Assembly (NCBI RefSeq): GCF_023228165.1
Contig: NZ_JALOBS010000004.1
Coordinates: 75,843-139,842, forward strand
Source: Methylomonas sp.
GTDB lineage: Bacteria > Pseudomonadota > Gammaproteobacteria > Methylococcales > Methylomonadaceae
Direction of reading: 5' to 3'
Length of the DNA: 64,000 nucleotides
Position numbers and translations under genes: made by a program
Notes under the pieces: generated by a model
Told to the model about the DNA's origin: nothing
What the model saw: the letters and a program-made list of their open reading frames with translations, nothing else
Databases searched by the model: none
In this document: piece by piece, positions 54,800-63,464 of the stretch
How the letters are laid out: each line of letters opens with the position of its first letter
Numbering within the stretch: the first letter of the stretch is position 1

Positions 54800-55675
54800 A
54801 TGCTGGTACTCGCCTTCCCGGATTATCACTCTCAAAGTCAAAGGCTGGCCGGTAAGCTGGGGGCAGAGTTCGATCTGGTCGAGCAGCATCGCTTTCCGGA
54901 TGGCGAAAGCCTGATCCGGCTACCGCCCGTCTTGCCCGGCCACGTGATCCTTTGTCGCAGCCTAAATCAACCAAACGATAAACTGGTCGAATTGCTGTTG
55001 TTCGCCCGCACAGCCAGGGAACTTGGCGCCAAACGTATCACACTGGTTGCGCCCTATCTATGTTACATGCGGCAGGATGTCGCCAACCGCGCCGGCGAGG
55101 CGATCAGTCAGCGGATTGTCGGCCGCTTGTTGGCAGAATTGTTCGACGATGTCATCACCGTCGACCCGCATTTGCACCGCATTTCGCATTTGCAGCAGGC
55201 CATACCGCTAGCCAATGCGTTGAGCCTTTCAGCGGGCCACGTAATTGGCGAGTTTTTGCGGAAGCAGTTGGACCAGGCCATCTTACTGGGGCCTGATAGC
55301 GAATCGGCACAATGGGTTGAAGGAATCGCCTCGACCATCGGTTTCGATTATGCTGTCGCCGATAAAGTCAGGCGCGGTGACCGGGAGATCGAGATTACAC
55401 TTCCCAAGTTTGATTTTTTTAAAAAAACGGTTGTTATCATTGATGACATGGCCAGTACCGGTAGAACGATGGCTCGAACGATCGGTTTATTAAAAGAAGC
55501 GGGCGTCGGTGACGTCTATGCAGTGGTCACCCACCCATTGTTTTGTGGCGACGCCGAAGAGCTTATTCGATACGCTGGCGTAAAGGAGATTTGGAGTACC
55601 GACAGCATCGAGCACGCTACATCATGTATTAGGCTCGATTCGATGCTGAGTTCAGCCGTGAAAGCAATTTTATAG
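54800..55675 (+). CDS. prs: ribose-phosphate pyrophosphokinase
   Basis: A 291-residue PRPP synthetase. HRFPDGESLIRLP (~30-42) is the ATP/phosphate region. CYMRQDVANRAGEAISQRIVG and TVDPHLHRI are the catalytic flexible loop region, and VVIIDDMASTGRTM (~213-226) is the PRPP-binding loop. It is shorter than the usual ~315 residues and differs from the housekeeping Prs in several loops, so it is probably a second, specialised copy. Coupling with the AMP phosphorylase gene suggests recycling of nucleotide ribose units. Confidence 0.9.
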   Translation: MLVLAFPDYHSQSQRLAGKLGAEFDLVEQHRFPDGESLIRLPPVLPGHVILCRSLNQPNDKLVELLLFARTARELGAKRITLVAPYLCYMRQDVANRAGEAISQRIVGRLLAELFDDVITVDPHLHRISHLQQAIPLANALSLSAGHVIGEFLRKQLDQAILLGPDSESAQWVEGIASTIGFDYAVADKVRRGDREIEITLPKFDFFKKTVVIIDDMASTGRTMARTIGLLKEAGVGDVYAVVTHPLFCGDAEELIRYAGVKEIWSTDSIEHATSCIRLDSMLSSAVKAIL

Positions 55676-55940
55676 TTAATCTTCCCGGTTTTGCCGTCGA
55701 TTTCCATCACAATGCTGAATCTCGCCTGGCGCGATGCGCGATGCTTAATAGTTTGCAGCGTATCGATCCGGTGGGTAAACTGGTGTAAGATTCGTTAAAA
55801 ATTTCCGAATTAGAGATTAAATTGGAAATGCTGCGACAGCAATTAACGGTTTATTTCCCGTTGTCTAAAAATCTTAAAGATCGATATTTAACAGGCAACA
55901 GCGATTATTAATTTCTTTTATTTTAAAATTTGCGAGAAAC
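55676..55940. other. gap with a possible decayed reading frame
   Basis: 265 bases with no complete gene. A stretch at about 55793-55911 reads as a 39-residue tail (LKISELEIKLEMLRQQL...) without a start, perhaps a remnant. No function can be given. Confidence 0.3.
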
Positions 55941-56258
55941 TTGAAAATGACTTCTTTTAATAAAATTGCTGTTTTGACGTTGCTATGTTTAATAGCAAGT
56001 CCTGCTTGGTCTAGACAAGTGGATTTTTGTAAAGTGATAAGAAGTTTTGATGATAAGGATTTGGGTGCTCCTCCAGTAATTAGCTATGAAGATTGTTCCG
56101 GCGTGGCTTTTCTAAATTATGGGAAATATTTTGTAAAAGCGGCCTGTTGGCCAGGCGCTATCGATCTTCTTGACGGCAAGTGCCAGCAGCATAGCGATGA
56201 AGGCGCCGACGATAAACCCGCTGCCGATGAGGATTTTGAATTTGAAACCGCAGAGTAA
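55941..56258 (+). CDS. hypothetical exported protein, possibly chimeric
   Basis: A 105-residue frame with a plausible signal peptide (MKMTSFNKIAVLTLLCLIASPAWS) and cysteines. From about residue 67 on, the frame becomes Asp/Glu-rich. The same bases read on the minus strand give a hydrophobic helix-like stretch (ILIGSGFIVGAFIAMLLALAV). I suspect the exported protein is truncated and runs into the complement of an unrelated membrane-protein fragment. Function unknown. Confidence 0.35.
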   Translation: MKMTSFNKIAVLTLLCLIASPAWSRQVDFCKVIRSFDDKDLGAPPVISYEDCSGVAFLNYGKYFVKAACWPGAIDLLDGKCQQHSDEGADDKPAADEDFEFETAE

Positions 56259-56840
56259 ATTGCGGGCGTTCTGGTTTTCGCTGACCTAGTGATTTTGTTG
56301 GGTTTGTATCTGGCGTGAATCTCATTAAGGGTTTGGCCATAAACAACTTCCAGCCAAGCCGGTCATGCCGACAGTCCCCGCCGGAACGACGACGTTGTGA
56401 ACGGGATTCCCTTCGGGAAGTCATGCCACCCAAATCCTTAGTTGGTCGCCGCAGCATAAAGCCTAGTTGCGTCAATGAGGCGTTATTACGGGCTTACAGG
56501 ACTAATTGGAGGTGGTGTTTACTTACCTGCATTTATACCTTTTGCAAATTAAGTTTTAGCACTTCAATTCCGTCTCCTGCCGAAGAGGGTTTGGGCGAGG
56601 AGATTTTAAAACCAAAATTTGACGTGCAGTAAGTATAATTCGACTTTATTGCTCCAAAAGTCAGCGGCTTGTTCAGTCGTTCGTCCCAGTCGACCGTGCA
56701 TTTCAAACGAATAAAATGCCTGCAAGAGCAGGGTTGATCGATCGTTCTGTCGGTTATTCTTCACCATTTCAGGTCGGAAAAGAGTACGATGCTGCGAATT
56801 TTGTTTCGACTGACAACGCCAATCTAAACCGGGGCCGATT
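56259..56840. other. non-coding region, possibly remnant DNA
   Basis: About 580 bases without a supported gene. Frames on both strands are Arg-rich or short and look like shadows. A small palindrome TTCCCTTCGGGAA (approximate) lies at about 56407-56419. It may hold repeat fragments; nothing definite. Confidence 0.3.
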
Positions 56841-57383
56841 ATGAAATATATCGTAAAACAACTGTCCAACGACTTTATTTTTGAGGAAATGGAGCAGGCC
56901 AGGATGCAGTTTGTCGAGGCGCTTAATTACACGATGGAAAGCGCTACGATCTTTTTCGATAAAAACGCCACTAATCCACTGGATTTTTATATAGGCTACG
57001 ATTTCCAGCAAAAACACGGCGAGCATGTGGTGTATGGATTTAACTTGCGGGATGAACTGGTCCGGATCTTCAACCTGGACAACAATAAATACCACTCCTC
57101 AAAAGCGGCCTTGCTGCTCAGCCAGCAATTAAAAAAACTGGCCGAGGAAATTGAAGAACGTTACGACCCGGAACCGACCAAAACCATTGCCGAAACCAAA
57201 GACAAGAAAGATACCGAGTATGCTAAAAGCGTCAACCGCTCCTATCGCGATGTGCTGCGAGAGGCCATAGAACAGGATAAGGCCGAGCAATTGAAAAAAA
57301 CCGCGGCCGATGCGGAAGCAGCCACTGACGGATATCAGCGGCAAACCATATTATTGGGCAGTAAAAGCGCGGCAAAATCATAA
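56841..57383 (+). CDS. hypothetical protein with C-terminal helical region
   Basis: 180 residues, start ATG at 56841 after a short GGGGCCG. No signal peptide or membrane segment. The N-terminal ~85 residues look globular (MKYIVKQLSNDFIFEEMEQARMQF; LDFYIGYDFQQKHGEHVVYGFNL), and the rest is a charged, probably helical region. I did not recognise a family. It converges with the lipoprotein hydrolase gene. Confidence 0.65.
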   Translation: MKYIVKQLSNDFIFEEMEQARMQFVEALNYTMESATIFFDKNATNPLDFYIGYDFQQKHGEHVVYGFNLRDELVRIFNLDNNKYHSSKAALLLSQQLKKLAEEIEERYDPEPTKTIAETKDKKDTEYAKSVNRSYRDVLREAIEQDKAEQLKKTAADAEAATDGYQRQTILLGSKSAAKS

Positions 57384-57453
57384 AGCGGATCAGGGTTTCT
57401 TATAACAGCGGATGAACCCCCGCCGGGAACTGTTGCCGTTTGATTGATTAGTT

Positions 57454-58740
57454 TCAGTCGTCCGTGGAAAGTCCAATCAACAGCCGAATGAATTCCATGA
57501 CTTTCTCATTAAACACGTCGTTATGATCGGCGATGATACTTTCGTCGACCCGGATGTTCAGGTAGGGGTTTCGCGGGTTGGTTTTGTTCAGATGTGTCAA
57601 TACGGTTGAACCGTATTGAGTGGTGTTGCCTGGCGTTTGCGTGCTCCAGATATGCTTCATGTTTTTATAGTTGGCCAGTTGCAGATTTTTTTCGTCCGTT
57701 ACAGGCGTCAAGGTGTGACTGATCAACGGTAAATAGTGGCCTACCGTATAGCGGTCGGCTTCGCCTTCATCCAGCGACAAGAGATGTTTGCATTCGTTGC
57801 GTTCGATGTCGTGATGGGTTTCAAACACCGTTGAGAACACCCTGCCCATGGGAAACAAAATGCCGGTGGCGTCGTCCGCTTCCGAGGTCAAAATCGCTAG
57901 GCGCGGCACCTGTTCCGGAAAATAACTGCAACGCGCCTGGGCCAAATCGTAAAACGGCGAATATCGCAACGCTTCGAAAGCCGGATTCAGCAATACCACC
58001 AGGTCGCCGAAACCCTTGGCGGTATCGGTAAAGCCTTTGTTTTCCCGGCTGTCGATGAAGCGGCTGGCCAGGATTTGCGAGGTGGCGCTGAAAACTACCG
58101 CGCCGCCGAAACTGTGGCCGATGACCACCAGCCGGCTTTTAATGGGCGGCGTCATGGAATTGCGTACATTGGCGATTTCTTCCAGTTTGATCAGTAGTTC
58201 GGTAATGCCGAGATAGCCCACGTCTTGGGCGGTGCTTTTCCGGTCCCAGAAGGTCAGGTAATTAAACGGCGGTACGTCGATAGATTCACCGCGCCAGCCT
58301 ATGTACACCCCGGCAATTTTGCGCGGCGGCCGGCCGAGATCTGTGGCACGCTGACTTTCAATTTTGCTGATTCTGGCAAGATTCTCCTTGAAACTTTCGA
58401 TATTCGAGTCGCCGGGTCGGGCATTGTGATGCCAGCCGTGCACGAACACGGTCAATAAAATACTTTCTTGGGCGGCTTTTTGGTACAGCGTATCGAGCAA
58501 GGCTTGCATTTGTTTGCGGTCGCGCATTTGGCCCTGGTCGTCGATTTCGACAAAACCAAGGGTGTATTCGTCGTCGGTACCCTTGTTGTAGGTATGTTGC
58601 GAATTTTGCTCGCAGGCGTTGCCGGGTGTTACGTCGCAAGGCCGGTAATCGCTGCGGTAAATTTCGTTGGATGCGCATCCGGACAATAAACAGGCGGTGA
58701 CGATGAATAGCTGCAATGCACGTGCTTTGATGTGTTTCAT
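57454..58740 (-). CDS. alpha/beta-hydrolase lipoprotein
   Basis: 428 residues with lipoprotein signal VTACLLSG|C (~20) and a good ribosome binding site (GGAG six bases before the ATG). LTVFVHGWHHNA gives the oxyanion His-Gly, and RLVVIGHSFGGAVVFSA holds the nucleophile elbow GHSFGG. An acid and a late His (GHYLPLISH) are also present. It is probably a serine esterase or lipase held on the envelope; the substrate is unknown. Confidence 0.85.
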   Translation of the reverse strand: MKHIKARALQLFIVTACLLSGCASNEIYRSDYRPCDVTPGNACEQNSQHTYNKGTDDEYTLGFVEIDDQGQMRDRKQMQALLDTLYQKAAQESILLTVFVHGWHHNARPGDSNIESFKENLARISKIESQRATDLGRPPRKIAGVYIGWRGESIDVPPFNYLTFWDRKSTAQDVGYLGITELLIKLEEIANVRNSMTPPIKSRLVVIGHSFGGAVVFSATSQILASRFIDSRENKGFTDTAKGFGDLVVLLNPAFEALRYSPFYDLAQARCSYFPEQVPRLAILTSEADDATGILFPMGRVFSTVFETHHDIERNECKHLLSLDEGEADRYTVGHYLPLISHTLTPVTDEKNLQLANYKNMKHIWSTQTPGNTTQYGSTVLTHLNKTNPRNPYLNIRVDESIIADHNDVFNEKVMEFIRLLIGLSTDD

Positions 58741-58948
58741 GATGATCTCCTTGACAGGGAAAGCTTGGCTCGTGCCCGCTTAATGTCTATTATTATTCGG
58801 CAATCTAAAAGTAGCGAATCTTTATGAAAGTTATAGTATAGATAATCTATTCATTAAGGTGAGTTGGGTACTGGGCGGTTCCCCAGCTGGAATATCAGTA
58901 GATTATTGTCTAACACGTTGTAATTCTAATAAGAACGAGGAGCATGCT

Positions 58949-59476
58949 ATGTTGGCATTGGTATTGATTTTGGCGGTGGTGGCGGTGGTTTTTGTGCTGA
59001 TTGTGGTCAGGCGGCCGGGAGATTTTCAGGTGACCCGTTCCTTGCTGATGGCCGCACCCGCCTCGAGTGTATTTGAACAAGTGAATAATTTAAAAAAATG
59101 GGATGCCTGGTCGCCTTGGGCCAAACTTGACCCCAACGCAAATAATGTATTCCAAGGCCCGGAAGCTGGTGTTGGCGCCGTGATGCGTTGGGCTGGCAAT
59201 TCTAAAGTAGGCGAGGGCAGCATGACGATTGTTGCCAGTCAGCCCAGTGAACTGATTCGTTTTAAGCTGGCGTTTTTGAAACCGTTCAAAGCCACCAACA
59301 GCGCCGAGTTCACCTTCCAAACCGAGGGTGAACAAACCTTGGTTACCTGGCGTATGTCCGGCACCAATAATTTTATCGGCAAGGTCATGGGTCTGTTCAT
59401 GAATTGCGATGCTATGGTGGGCGGGCAGTTTGAACAAGGTTTAGCCGCCATCAAAGCGATTGTGGAAGCGGCTTAA
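58949..59476 (+). CDS. SRPBCC-family (polyketide cyclase-like) membrane-anchored protein
   Basis: 175 residues from ATG 58949, with GAGG eight bases before it. One N-terminal transmembrane helix (~2-21) is followed by a START/SRPBCC domain: FQVTRSLLMAAPASSVFEQVNNLKKWDAWSPWAKLDPNA opens it, with MRWAGNSKVGEGSMTIV and EGEQTLVTWRMSGTNNF following. These domains bind hydrophobic ligands. Function unknown. Confidence 0.88.
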   Translation: MLALVLILAVVAVVFVLIVVRRPGDFQVTRSLLMAAPASSVFEQVNNLKKWDAWSPWAKLDPNANNVFQGPEAGVGAVMRWAGNSKVGEGSMTIVASQPSELIRFKLAFLKPFKATNSAEFTFQTEGEQTLVTWRMSGTNNFIGKVMGLFMNCDAMVGGQFEQGLAAIKAIVEAA

Positions 59477-59678
59477 TGCCGTTGGTTGGGCTGGCGCGCA
59501 ATCGTTAGCGAATTGTTGCGCCGAATATGGTTTAGCCCGGGCTTTATCTGGTAACATCCTTGCCTAATCGGGTTGACGTGCTTAGCCCGATTAACGTAAC
59601 GGGTTGGATTTTATAAAGTCACCTCAGCATAAAATCTAGCGGACCCATTTTTTAGAGGTGTTTTTTGGATCGAGTTTT

Positions 59679-60212
59679 ATGGATAAATTGACAGCACTTT
59701 CTACCAGTATCGCCTTGCTTGCCGGCGTAATGGCGTTTTTTGCGGTGGGCCCAGCGAGCGGTCTGTTCTTGATCTGGGTTTCAACTATTGCCTGGGCGGC
59801 GTTTTTTCTATTAGGCGCAGATAAAGCCGCCCTGACGAATATGTTGGTCTGCGGTACGTTCGGCGCGGCTATGGGTTGGATTGGCGCTTTAATTATTGCC
59901 AATATTGCGCCAGACACCGCTTTGGGTGTGCCTATGATGGCGGCCTTGGCCGTGATAGAAACAGTTTGGGTCATGTGCATGGCGGCGCATTTTCCAAAGT
60001 TTGCGGCCATTCCCGCCAGTGTCTTGGGCTATTCCTGCATGTTTGGCTATTTGTTACAAACACCCGATACATTGGCGCATGATGCCTTGTTAGGCGTTTC
60101 ATTGAGTAATCCCTTAGTTTTAGTCTCAATTTCCATCGCTTTAGGCGCTTACTTTGGCGTTTGGTCCGGCCAATTTGCCGCTAAGCTGGAAACCATTAAT
60201 TTTAAAAAATAG
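59679..60212 (+). CDS. DUF1097-family membrane protein
   Basis: 177 residues from ATG 59679 (a GTG at 59658 would add seven). It has five to six hydrophobic helices with short loops: ALSTSIALLAGVMAFFAVGPASG, FLIWVSTIAWAAFFLLGAD, TFGAAMGWIGALIIANI, and a C-terminal SIALGAYFGVWSGQFAAKLE. This matches the DUF1097 inner-membrane group. Function not known. Confidence 0.85.
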   Translation: MDKLTALSTSIALLAGVMAFFAVGPASGLFLIWVSTIAWAAFFLLGADKAALTNMLVCGTFGAAMGWIGALIIANIAPDTALGVPMMAALAVIETVWVMCMAAHFPKFAAIPASVLGYSCMFGYLLQTPDTLAHDALLGVSLSNPLVLVSISIALGAYFGVWSGQFAAKLETINFKK

Positions 60213-60395
60213 CAGTTTTTAAGGCTGTCGTTCGAGCACGCCCATAGTATCGAGTTGGGCAAGGTCCGCATTGCCGGCCTTGCCCGATTTTTCCGATATC
60301 CAGAAAGTCTTGAGATCGGTCGATAACCTGTTGCGGTTTTTGACTTAATGATTGCAAGATGAAAGACTTGCCGCCAATCTTCCGTGATTTAGCCA

Positions 60396-61368
60396 TTAAA
60401 CACCCAAATCATCTAGCGGACTGATGACGCCCTGCCCACCCTGATTCAAAACATGAGTATAAATCATCGTCGTTTCCAGATCGCTATGCCCCAATAGTGC
60501 CTGAATGGTACGAATATCGGTACCGCGTTGCAGCAGATGGGTGGCAAAACTGTGGCGAAAGGTATGCGCAGAAACCCGCTTGACAATACCCGCTTGTCGA
60601 ACCGCAGCCTTAATCGCCTTATTGATCAGCGATTAATCGATATGATGGCGTCGAGTCACACCCGACAAAGGGTCCACCGATAATGAACGCGCCGGAAATA
60701 CATATTGCCAGCCCCACTCCCGTTCGGCATTGGGATACTTTTTTGCCAGCGCATACGGCAAATACACAGCGCCGAAGCCATCGGCCAAATCCTGCTGGGG
60801 AATCGCCTTGACCTTTTGCAAATGATTTTGCAATAACGGCATCATAGCTGTAGAAAACGTGGTTATCCTGTCCTTATCGCCTTTGCCGGAACGTACGGTC
60901 GAAATCGACATCCTGCACCCGCAACCGAACAGCCTCAGTAATTCGCAAACCACCGCCGTATAACAATTTCACCACCAACTGCGCCACGCCTTCCACTCGT
61001 GGTAATACTTGCCTGATCTCGTCCAGCGACAACACTACCGGCACATGGCGACTGGTTTTGGAGCGGATAGCCTCAATACGTTTGATCAGCGGCTTATCCA
61101 GCACCTGCTTGTATAAAAACACCAACGCATTCATCGCCTGATTTTGGGTGGCAGACGCCACTTTACGTTCTGTTGTCAGATAGCTTAAAAAGGCCTCAAC
61201 TTTGGCTTCACTGTCATCAAACAATGCTGCTCTTTCGTTTAGCTGATGAAACTTCACAAATTGCTTGACCTACTCGCAGTACGTACGTTCGGTATGCAAC
61301 GAATAATGCTTGAGCCGCATGACGCGACGAACATCTTCCAACAAGGTCGGGGGTCTGGCGCTTGACAT
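60396..61368 (-). pseudogene. intI: integron integrase IntI, inactivated
   Basis: Reading three frames together gives a full-length integron integrase. The N-terminus (from ATG 61368) is LLEDVRRVMRLKHYSLHTERTYCE, where a TAG at 61270-61272 replaces the Trp codon. The core has GGGLRITEAVRLRVQDVDF (Arg of the catalytic set), then a frameshift and small deletion at about 60885-60905, and VRSGKGDKDR. The IntI-specific segment KYPNAEREWGWQYVFP with DPLSGVTRRHHID follows, where a second stop (TAA, 60633-60635) replaces the expected Glu. HTFRHSFATHLL and LETTMIYTHVL hold the HxxR and Tyr nucleophile. The catalytic residues survive in the reading, but no intact protein can be made. The gene points away from the cassette at 61547, as in true integrons. 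Confidence 0.9.
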
Positions 61369-61546
61369 CAAATAATTAGTGGCTATAGTGAGGCGAAATA
61401 TTATTATATAAGCAAATTTGCCCGAATTTATGGCTAATATCAGGTTATCAAGGCACATTTGCCCGGTTTGGGTGTTATCAGGGCAAATGTGCCTGAAAAG
61501 GCCGGTAATATCAACTTATCAGGCAGATTTGCTTGATAATCAATAG
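61369..61546. other. attI-like region with repeats
   Basis: Between the intI start and the first cassette. TTATCA occurs at 61445, 61475 and 61516, each followed by a GGCA-type sequence. A perfect 14-bp inverted repeat AGGCACATTTGCCC / GGGCAAATGTGCCT lies at 61451-61464 and 61481-61494. Direct repeats of this kind are known as integrase-binding sites in attI. The core GTTAGGC starts at 61546. Confidence 0.6.
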
Positions 61547-61552
61547 TTAGGC
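61546..61552 (+). other. attI/cassette core recombination site
   Basis: GTTAGGC fits the integron core GTTRRRY exactly. Recombination would join G61546 to T61547. It is the only such core between intI and the cassette gene. Confidence 0.7.
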
Positions 61553-61562
61553 CGCACAAACG

Positions 61563-62036
61563 ATGTCGTCCCTCACTCTCCAGCAACTGATCCGCGCAGG
61601 TTCCTCCGGCCCCGGCGCAACAAAAGCTGCCCGCATCTCGATCGACTACGTCGTAGACGGGGAGTCCCTGCTCGCCCAGTTGGTCGAGGCCGATGGTGGG
61701 CAATGCGAGACTCTGGAAGAAATGGCCGACGGATTCATGGGCTGCTTCGTAAAGGGATTCGAATCCGACAACCTCAGGAAGAGCGCACAACTCGTCGCTG
61801 CCCGTGAGCCCGATACCGAAGAAGGCCGATATCTACTCTACGTCTGCCCCGAGTGCGGAGACATAGGCTGTGGCGCGTACGGCGCAAAAGTCCGACTCAC
61901 CGAGAATGACGTGGAGTGGTATGACTTTGCCTACGAAAATGGCTACGAACCCGGTCGTCCTCTACCGTCAGTAGGTCCCTTTTGCTTCAGTCACACCGAG
62001 TACGCGTCAGTCATCGGCTCAGCGGGTGCGGCATAA
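61563..62036 (+). CDS. gene-cassette protein with CPECG motif, unknown function
   Basis: A 157-residue protein that begins 16 bases after the cassette boundary and ends inside the attC R'' box. LYVCPECGDIGCGAYGAKV (~97-115) looks like a zinc-binding or Cys-rich strand pair, followed by DVEWYDFAYENGYEP. It has no signal peptide or membrane helix. Codon use is more C-rich than that of neighbours, as expected for captured DNA. No function can be given from the sequence. Confidence 0.85.
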   Translation: MSSLTLQQLIRAGSSGPGATKAARISIDYVVDGESLLAQLVEADGGQCETLEEMADGFMGCFVKGFESDNLRKSAQLVAAREPDTEEGRYLLYVCPECGDIGCGAYGAKVRLTENDVEWYDFAYENGYEPGRPLPSVGPFCFSHTEYASVIGSAGAA

Positions 62037-62093
62037 CGAATAAGGTTAGATTGTGTGAGCAACGCGAACCACAATCTGAACCGGTTGTTGGAC
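62031..62093 (+). other. attC recombination site of the cassette
   Basis: R'' GCATAAC (62031-62037) and R' GTTGGAC (62087-62093) enclose the L'' arm GGTTAGATTGTG (62044-62055) and L' arm CACAATCTGAACC (62070-62082). The two arms pair except for one unpaired G, the extrahelical base typical of attC. The loop between is 14 bases. The total of 63 bp is at the short end of the known range. Joining G62087 to TTAGGC at 61547 gives GTTAGGC, which pairs with R'' at six of seven positions. Confidence 0.85.
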
Positions 62094-62351
62094 AAGCCCG
62101 GTGATCACAGTGTTGACAGTATGCTTTATATAAGAAAATAGCTTTTCGGAGCTCTTGGGTCACGAAGGCGTGATTACCGCTTCAAGACCCGGAACTCACC
62201 TGGGAGCATCGCGCCACCGCTTCGATGGCATCGGAAGGCCGCTTTTGGGGATATTTTAGCCCTGATTTTGGCCGAACAAAGCCATTGGCCTTAAAGAGGC
62301 CGATGATCACAGGGCTGGGCGCGGGTACGGTTTACATAACCTGTGTTACCT
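62094..62351. other. sequence between attC and the IS91 transposase
   Basis: 258 bases with no supported gene. GGTGATCACAG-type sequence occurs near 62099 and again near 62302. A GGCCT/AGGCC stem lies at about 62288-62302. It may contain the left end of the IS91 element and a disrupted further cassette, but the boundary is not clear. Confidence 0.35.
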
Positions 62352-63464
62352 TCAACCCGGTTGGCCGGTGGGCATTGTCTGGCCGTGTAACAACGGCAGG
62401 ATGCGTGTTTTCACAATCCGCATTTCTCCACCGCAGCAGGCGCAGGTGAGTGATGGCCGTTTTCTCAACCACGCCAGCGCCCGGCTTGGATTCAAGCCGA
62501 GCAGGTATTGCAGCAATCCAATCAGCCGTTTGCTGTTGGGATGCAAAAAGCCGAAGTTGCGGGCGCGCCTGAAGCCCTTGGGTAAGACATGCCGTAGGAT
62601 CAGCCACAGGAACTGGGCGCCGGGCAGTGTTCGGGTCCGCATTTGCCGGGTTTTACTGTCTTGGTAGCGAAACGTCACTTGGCCATCCCGGCAGGCGACA
62701 ATGTCTTTTTCCTGGATGACGCCTTTATAAAGATAGCGTCCGAGATAAACCAGCGCCTTATCGCCACTGCCGACGGACTTGACGTCGACGACCCATTTTT
62801 CGGGATACCGGTGCGGCAGATCAAGTCCCGCTTGAGTGATTGCGTCGAGCAGTTTAGCGCGAAAGACCTTGGCCAATGCCTTGTGATTGAACAAGTAGCC
62901 GGTTTGATTTTTGTCGTGGCCTTTTTTGTTGCGTTTGGTTCGCCACAGGCGCTTTTCCGTATCGATGGCTGCCGCCGGTATCACGCAATGCACATGCGGA
63001 TGATAGTCGAGGCGGCGGGAATGGGTGTGCAAGACCGTAATGGCACCGGCATTCCCTTTGAGCTGCGGGTCGTTTTGCGTGAAGGTTTTCAGGGTCTCCC
63101 AACTACAGCGGGCCATCAAGCTGTAAAGCGTGCGTTGCTGCTGCCAAGCCAGCGACCTGAGTTCCTTGGGCAAGGTGAAGGTCACCAAAAAATACTCGGC
63201 CGGCACCTGTTTTTTGAGTTGGCGCTCCAACCATTGCTGACTCTCGTGTTGCTGGCAATGCGGGCAACTGCGATGGCCGCAGGAATGCGGGACGTAGACG
63301 TGTTGGGAGCAGTCATCGCATTGCGCCAACATGACAGGACTTTGCGAGGTGCGGCAGTGCTTCATGGCGGCTAGCGCTTGGTGGTGACTGGGCAACAGCG
63401 AATCTTGATAACGCGCAAGCAAGTCAGCTTCGAAGGTTTCGATGATGGCGGATAGTAAAATCAT
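62352..63464 (-). mobile_element. IS91-family transposase
   Basis: A 370-residue rolling-circle transposase. The N-terminal zinc-binding region has CDDCSQHVYVPHSCGHRSCPHCQQHE (~49-74). The HUH metal motif is HPHVHCVI (~155-162), and YLGRYLYKG (~243-251) offers the tyrosines of the Y2 nucleophile pair. LPKGFRRARNFGFLHPNSKR is a conserved C-terminal block. It would nick and transfer one strand without making target duplications. Its start overlaps the stop of the tyrosine recombinase gene by four bases, so both belong to the same element. Confidence 0.92.

Noticed and set aside
56158..56475. 105-residue minus-strand frame
   Set aside because: Arg-rich composition typical of a shadow or repeat read in the wrong frame; no start signal.
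60202..60396. 64-residue minus-strand frame starting at the intI stop (TAATG overlap)
   Set aside because: The start/stop overlap is attractive, but the upstream gene is dead, the product resembles nothing known and its second half looks random.
61411..61545. CRISPR array suggested by the TTATCA/GGCA repeats
   Set aside because: Repeats are short, unevenly spaced (30 and 41 bases) and imperfect, there are no cas genes, and the attI position explains them better.
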